Position numbers and translations under genes: made by a program. A stretch of DNA of 64,000 nt, from the NCBI GenBank assembly GCA_046318415.1, contig JBKCUK010000006.1, positions 9,691-73,690 of the forward strand. The letters run 5' to 3'. The DNA is from JBKCUK01 sp046318415. GTDB lineage: Bacteria; Pseudomonadota; Alphaproteobacteria; Caedimonadales; Caedimonadaceae. Position 1 is the stretch's first letter. Every line of letters begins with the position of its first letter. Below, piece by piece: positions 60,762 through 64,000 of this stretch. The notes beneath the pieces were generated by a model that saw nothing but the letters and a program-made list of their open reading frames with translations, did no database searches and was not told the DNA's origin.

Positions 60762-62276
60762 CTAGGCCGCCATGGGCAGATTGCGAAACGCGAGGGCTTC
60801 TGCGATGTGCTGGGGTGCTAGAGCCTTGGATGCCTCAAGGTCAGCCACCGTGCGCGCAACCCTTAACACCCGGTGATAGGCCCGGGCTGAGAGGCGAAAG
60901 CGATCCACCGCTTGCTGCATCAGATTTTGGCACTCACTTGAGAGATCAATAACCGTATCAAGGGCCTCATCTTTCAGGTGGGTATTGAGGTGCGGCTTAA
61001 GTCCCAGCTCAAGGCAGCGCTGTCTTTGCTGTTGGCGGGCACGCTCTACCCTTTGACGTACGCTTGTGCTGCTTTCGCCCTGGGGAATCTTGGTCAGTGA
61101 CGGAGCAGGGACTGCTGGTACAAAAACATGAAAATCAATACGATCCAAAAGGGGTCCTGAGAGACGGGTTTGATAATCTTGGCCGCATTTGGGGGCTTTG
61201 CTACAGGATCTTGTGGCATCATCTAAATAGCCGCATCGGCAGGGGTTCATGGCCGCAATCAGCTGAAATTCTGCAGGGTAAGTGACATGCGCGTTGGCCC
61301 GCGCCACGGTTACTTTACCGCTTTCAAGGGGCTGACGCAGGGCTTCAAGGGTGCTGCGGGAAAATTCCGGCAGCTCATCCAAGAATAGCACCCCCTTATG
61401 GGCAAGGGTAACCTCACCCGGAAGCGCTTTATGCCCGCCCCCAACCAAAGCTGCCAGGGAAGCCGAATGGTGCGGGTCTCGATAGGGGCGCGTGCGAATC
61501 AACTGCCCTTCTTGCAAAAGCCCCGCAATGCTGTGGATCATGGTGACATCCAGGGCTTCCTCCGCCTCCAGGCTGGGCAGGATGCTGATCAAGCGGGCCG
61601 CCAACATGGATTTGCCCGAGCCTGGAGGTCCCGACATTAATAAGTTATGCCCGCCTGCTGCGGCAATCTCCAGGGCCCTTTTTGCAGACTCTTGGCCCCG
61701 CACATCTTTCAGATCTAAGTTTTGCACATCATGCTCTCCCACGCGGGGGCTGGGGCGGCCTAGAACTTGGGTGCCTTTAAAGTGGTTGATGAGGGCTAAC
61801 AGGGATCCAGGGGCAATGATCGGCACATCATCGGCCCAGGCGGCTTCTGGACCGCAGCTTTCTGGGCAGATGAGCATAAGGTTTTGGCTGGACGCGTGGA
61901 TGGCCGCAGGTAAAACCCCTGAAACCGTTCGGATGGTGCCATCAAGCGCCAATTCCCCAAGGGCCAAGGCTTGGCCCATTTCACCGCTGGGGATGACCTC
62001 AAGGGCCGCCAGCAGGGCGAGTGCGATCGGCAGGTCATAGTGGCTGCCTTCTTTGGCTAAATCCGCAGGTGAGAGGTTGACCAAAATGCGCTTTGCAGGC
62101 AGGGCGAGGCCAATGGCATGGAGGGCGGCGCGCACCCGTTCACGGGACTCGGTCACCGCTTTGTCAGCAAGCCCCACAATCTGAAACGCTGGCAGCCCCG
62201 ATGAAATTTGAACCTGAACCTCGACGGTGAGGGCGTCCAGACCCTGAAATGCCACCGTATGCGTACGCGCAACCAT
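60762..62276 (-). CDS. comM: ComM/YifB-family Mg-chelatase-like ATPase
   Basis: 504 residues. The N-terminal ChlI-like domain (AFQGLDALTVEVQVQIS, FQIVGLADKAVTESRERVR, ILVNLSPADLAKEGSHYDLP) precedes the AAA core with Walker A GPPGSGKS at 216-223, VLFLDELPEF, and a cysteine cluster MNPCRCGYLDD. The end is NLPMAA. ComM is a hexameric helicase that promotes branch migration in natural transformation; in non-competent bacteria its role is unclear. It lies 113 nt upstream of the cyclase on the same strand, with no clear functional tie. Confidence 0.94.
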   Translation of the reverse strand: MVARTHTVAFQGLDALTVEVQVQISSGLPAFQIVGLADKAVTESRERVRAALHAIGLALPAKRILVNLSPADLAKEGSHYDLPIALALLAALEVIPSGEMGQALALGELALDGTIRTVSGVLPAAIHASSQNLMLICPESCGPEAAWADDVPIIAPGSLLALINHFKGTQVLGRPSPRVGEHDVQNLDLKDVRGQESAKRALEIAAAGGHNLLMSGPPGSGKSMLAARLISILPSLEAEEALDVTMIHSIAGLLQEGQLIRTRPYRDPHHSASLAALVGGGHKALPGEVTLAHKGVLFLDELPEFSRSTLEALRQPLESGKVTVARANAHVTYPAEFQLIAAMNPCRCGYLDDATRSCSKAPKCGQDYQTRLSGPLLDRIDFHVFVPAVPAPSLTKIPQGESSTSVRQRVERARQQQRQRCLELGLKPHLNTHLKDEALDTVIDLSSECQNLMQQAVDRFRLSARAYHRVLRVARTVADLEASKALAPQHIAEALAFRNLPMAA

Positions 62277-62842
62277 GCCTGCTTTGCCTTTTTATTGTTG
62301 TTATCAGGAAGTTTACTCTATCTTGGCGAATCTCTACGCTCGCGGCAAGCCATGAGCGCATTTCTGCCTGCAGGTGCACGGGCGAAGTGTTGCATAAAAT
62401 GTCCAGAACCATCCCCGGTTCTGATCCATGTGGAGGTCTCTCATCCTATGACAAGATCTTTACCGTATTTTTGCTGAGGGAATATAGCGATTGTCTGAAG
62501 GGGCGATGAGTGCAATAGACTTGTGCTTCTTGCTGGTGCTCTGAGGCGCGCCTTAGGGTGAGGGGCCCATGTTTTATTTTTCTCAAGGGTGCTGAGTCCG
62601 AAACCCCCTTAAATCTCCTTATATAATTTGATTTATTTACTTCTTTATTGACTCATCGACCGAATTCCTCACGTACCCACTCACGTACTTACTTACTGCT
62701 CTCCTGCTGCGCGAGACCCTTTCCACCAGTATCATGGTGCACCATATAAATAAATGAACGGTTAACGGGGATGGGTACTGCACGTGCGCGGGGTGACGAG
62801 GACGCTGCGCGCTCGATGCTGGGTATGGGGGCGCTGTTTATT

Positions 62843-62953
62843 CGTCACCCGCGAGGAGCTTCAGCGACCCGGCAATTCATAGCTGCTCATCGCTTTAACT
62901 GTTGTAGCAAAGAAGGAATAACAGCCTGGATCCCCGCCTTCGCGGGGATGACA
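62843..62953. repeat. Composite dispersed repeat, copy 2
   Basis: Module 1 (62843-62880) runs CGTCACCCGCGAGGAG to GGCAATTCAT. Module 2 (62922-62953) is CAGCCTGG, then ATCCCCGC, loop CTTC, GCGGGGAT, GACAGG. The spacer between modules shares scattered identity with copy 1 (TGCTC, GCAA, AACAGCC). Same order and orientation as modules 1a-2 of copy 1. Confidence 0.75.
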
Positions 62954-63058
62954 GGGGACACGCAGCCTGGATCGCCGCGCGCGGTTCCGCGCTCGCGATG
63001 AGGATCGTGGGGCTGTGCTTGCGATGACGTCCCATAGACGATAATGAACCGCAAAAAC

Positions 63059-63084
63059 AAAAGAGGCTGGGAGCCGCCTCTTTT
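63059..63084 (-). terminator. Terminator of the right-edge LRR gene
   Basis: AAAAGAGGC and GCCTCTTTT form a 9-bp stem with an 8-nt loop. On the minus strand TTTTGTTTTTG follows, 51 nt past the LRR stop. T-runs on both sides make it potentially bidirectional. Confidence 0.68.
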
Positions 63085-63134
63085 TGATGATGATTAAAAA
63101 CCGGATCATCAGGTTGGTGTTGTGGGATTCTCCC

Positions 63135-64000
63135 TTATTCTGGCTCCCACTCAATACCCCGCTGCTTACAAAAAGCGCGGATATGTTCTTGTGCCGCGGG
63201 TGTAAGGGTGTGGCAGTTCCTAATGAAATTATAATCATTAAACGGGTGAAACTTTCGGATAGAACTAACCTGTTGCAAATCTGAGAGATCCACGCTGGTC
63301 AAACCGCTGCACCCAGAGAGGAAAGAGTGCCCAATTACGGTGACATTTCTGAATGCGGAGAGATCCACGCTGGTCAAGCCGCTGCAATAAGTAAGGAAAG
63401 AGGAATCAATTATGGTGACATTCTTGAAAACTGAGAGATCCACGCTCTTCAAACCTCTGCACCCAGAGAGGAAAGAGTGCCCAATTATGGTGACATTCTT
63501 GAAAACTGAGAGATCCACGCTGGTCAACCCGCTGCACTGAGAGAGGAAAGAGGAATCAATTATGGTGACATTCTTGAAAGCTGAGAGATCCACGCTGGTC
63601 AAACCTCTGCACCCAGAGAGGAAAGAGCGCCCAATTTGGGTAACATTTCTGAATGCGGAGAGATCCACGCTGGTCAACCCGCTGCACCAAGTAAGGAAAG
63701 AGTGCCCAATTTGGGTGACATTTCTCAAGGATGACAGATCCAAGCTGGTCAACCCGCTGCAACCCAGGAGGAAATTCGCCCCAATTGAATGGACGTTTTG
63801 AAATCCTGCTAACCGCAACTTGTTCAACCCAGCATTATTTGAGGTTATTAAAGGTCCTTCAAGAAACCCATTTTTAATAGCCGTCACATTGGCAGATGGA
63901 TTGGTCACCGTGAGGTGGCGCACGTTTGATGGAAGATCGTCAGTTCGCAAAGTCAGTACACCATTCGGCACTCTTGCGGGGGGGGTGCCGACGCTGAGCA
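63135..64000 (-). CDS. BspA-like leucine-rich-repeat protein (5' end beyond window)
   Basis: At least 288 residues; the frame is still open at the right edge, so the GTG at 63971 is probably not the true start. The C-terminal 250 residues contain seven or more 25-residue repeats of the type NVTIIDSSFLSQCSGLTSVD, the BspA/LRR_5 kind with a conserved Phe, Cys and Leu. A non-repeat cap (TLTPAAQEHIRAFCKQRGIE) closes it. The repeats are nearly identical in DNA. Such proteins are usually surface or secreted binding proteins. Whether this one has a signal peptide cannot be seen here. A terminator follows. Confidence 0.85.
   Translation of the reverse strand, partial: LSVGTPPARVPNGVLTLRTDDLPSNVRHLTVTNPSANVTAIKNGFLEGPLITSNNAGLNKLRLAGFQNVHSIGANFLLGCSGLTSLDLSSLRNVTQIGHSFLTWCSGLTSVDLSAFRNVTQIGRSFLSGCRGLTSVDLSAFKNVTIIDSSFLSQCSGLTSVDLSVFKNVTIIGHSFLSGCRGLKSVDLSVFKNVTIIDSSFLTYCSGLTSVDLSAFRNVTVIGHSFLSGCSGLTSVDLSDLQQVSSIRKFHPFNDYNFIRNCHTLTPAAQEHIRAFCKQRGIEWEPE
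63284..63808 (-). repeat. Tandem 75-bp coding repeats
   Basis: The sequence AGAGATCCACGCTGG (plus strand) or a close variant recurs at 63284, 63359, 63434, 63509, 63584, 63659 and 63734, always exactly 75 bp apart. Each unit encodes one 25-residue leucine-rich repeat. Units differ by only a few bases, with variants such as GCTCTTC at 63434 and a diverged unit at 63734. Confidence 0.92.

Larger units (their letters stand above)
62277..63134. other. Long spacer with repeat family, no gene called
   Basis: About 860 bp. 62277-62760 shows no structure beyond a short ACGTAC duplication near 62675-62695. 62760-63030 holds the second copy of the composite palindromic repeat plus a degenerate third palindrome (ATCGCCGCGCGCGG with GCTCGCGAT, 62970-62999). 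63059-63084 is a bidirectional-looking hairpin. Frames of 60-125 codons here translate the repeats, one giving a WIPAFAGMT-type peptide, and are rejected. Confidence 0.7.

Noticed and set aside
62771..63001. 76-codon frame containing AWIPAFAGMTG
   Set aside because: This peptide is the translation of the dispersed palindromic repeat, a common false gene call.
63285..63780. Possible CRISPR-like array at the right edge
   Set aside because: The 75-bp units are in frame, nearly identical throughout and encode LRRs. There are no unique spacers.

Overview
The window looks like a chromosomal segment of an alphaproteobacterium, probably a host-associated one near the Holosporales or a similar intracellular lineage. 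Lineage markers are a PopZ-type polar protein between a TolC-like gene and valS, a mitochondrial-type complex I accessory subunit (NDUFS4-like), the dnaX-ybaB-recR block, and the cpoB-tilS-ftsH block. The host-associated reading is an inference. It rests on a partial type VI secretion (T6SS) gene set, exported leucine-rich-repeat proteins (one with an F-box-like segment), an exported Sel1-repeat protein, and several lysine-rich exported proteins of unknown function. No plasmid, phage or insertion-sequence gene was recognised.

Layout. 1-6220 (minus): a tightly coupled glycan cassette of two family-2 glycosyltransferases, FAD oxidoreductase, SDR epimerase, sugar-isomerase-like TIM barrel, small SMR/EamA transporter and a multi-spanning GT-C-like protein running off the left edge. 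6456-15157: photolyase, TerC, PutA, an unknown exported protein, tRNA-Arg(UCU), a patatin-like lipoprotein and the complex I subunit. 15296-21638: asparagine synthase, unknown exported proteins, a porin, two paralogous small basic exported proteins, xseB. 21687-26059: etfBA, alanine dehydrogenase, an exported trypsin-like protease. 26106-35662 (minus): T6SS membrane/baseplate genes in the order SPOR protein, TssJ-like, TssK, TssL, TssM, TssA. The sheath, Hcp, VgrG and ClpV genes are not here. 35734-42984: ribokinase, PCMT-like protein, rhodanese, TolC-like, PopZ, ValS.

43136-64000: a lysine-rich exported protein, a large Sel1 protein, recR/ybaB/dnaX, the F-box-like LRR protein, cpoB/tilS/ftsH, an orphan ABC substrate-binding protein, an outer-membrane barrel, a Cache-adenylate cyclase, a ComM/YifB ATPase, and an LRR protein built from exact 75-bp repeats that runs off the right edge. 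Two spacers (57.2-57.6 kb and 62.8-63.0 kb) carry the same composite palindromic repeat family.

How it fits together: PutA, alanine dehydrogenase and EtfAB point to amino-acid-driven respiration. The porin, TolC, CpoB, FtsH and PopZ genes are envelope and polarity housekeeping. The T6SS set, LRR/Sel1 proteins and basic exported proteins form a plausible host- or competitor-facing layer. The most useful leads are the SPOR protein heading the T6SS operon beside a TssL with no peptidoglycan-binding domain, the exported F-box-like LRR protein, the 75-bp LRR array, the dnaX slippery site with an immediate -1 stop, and the coupled glycan cassette.
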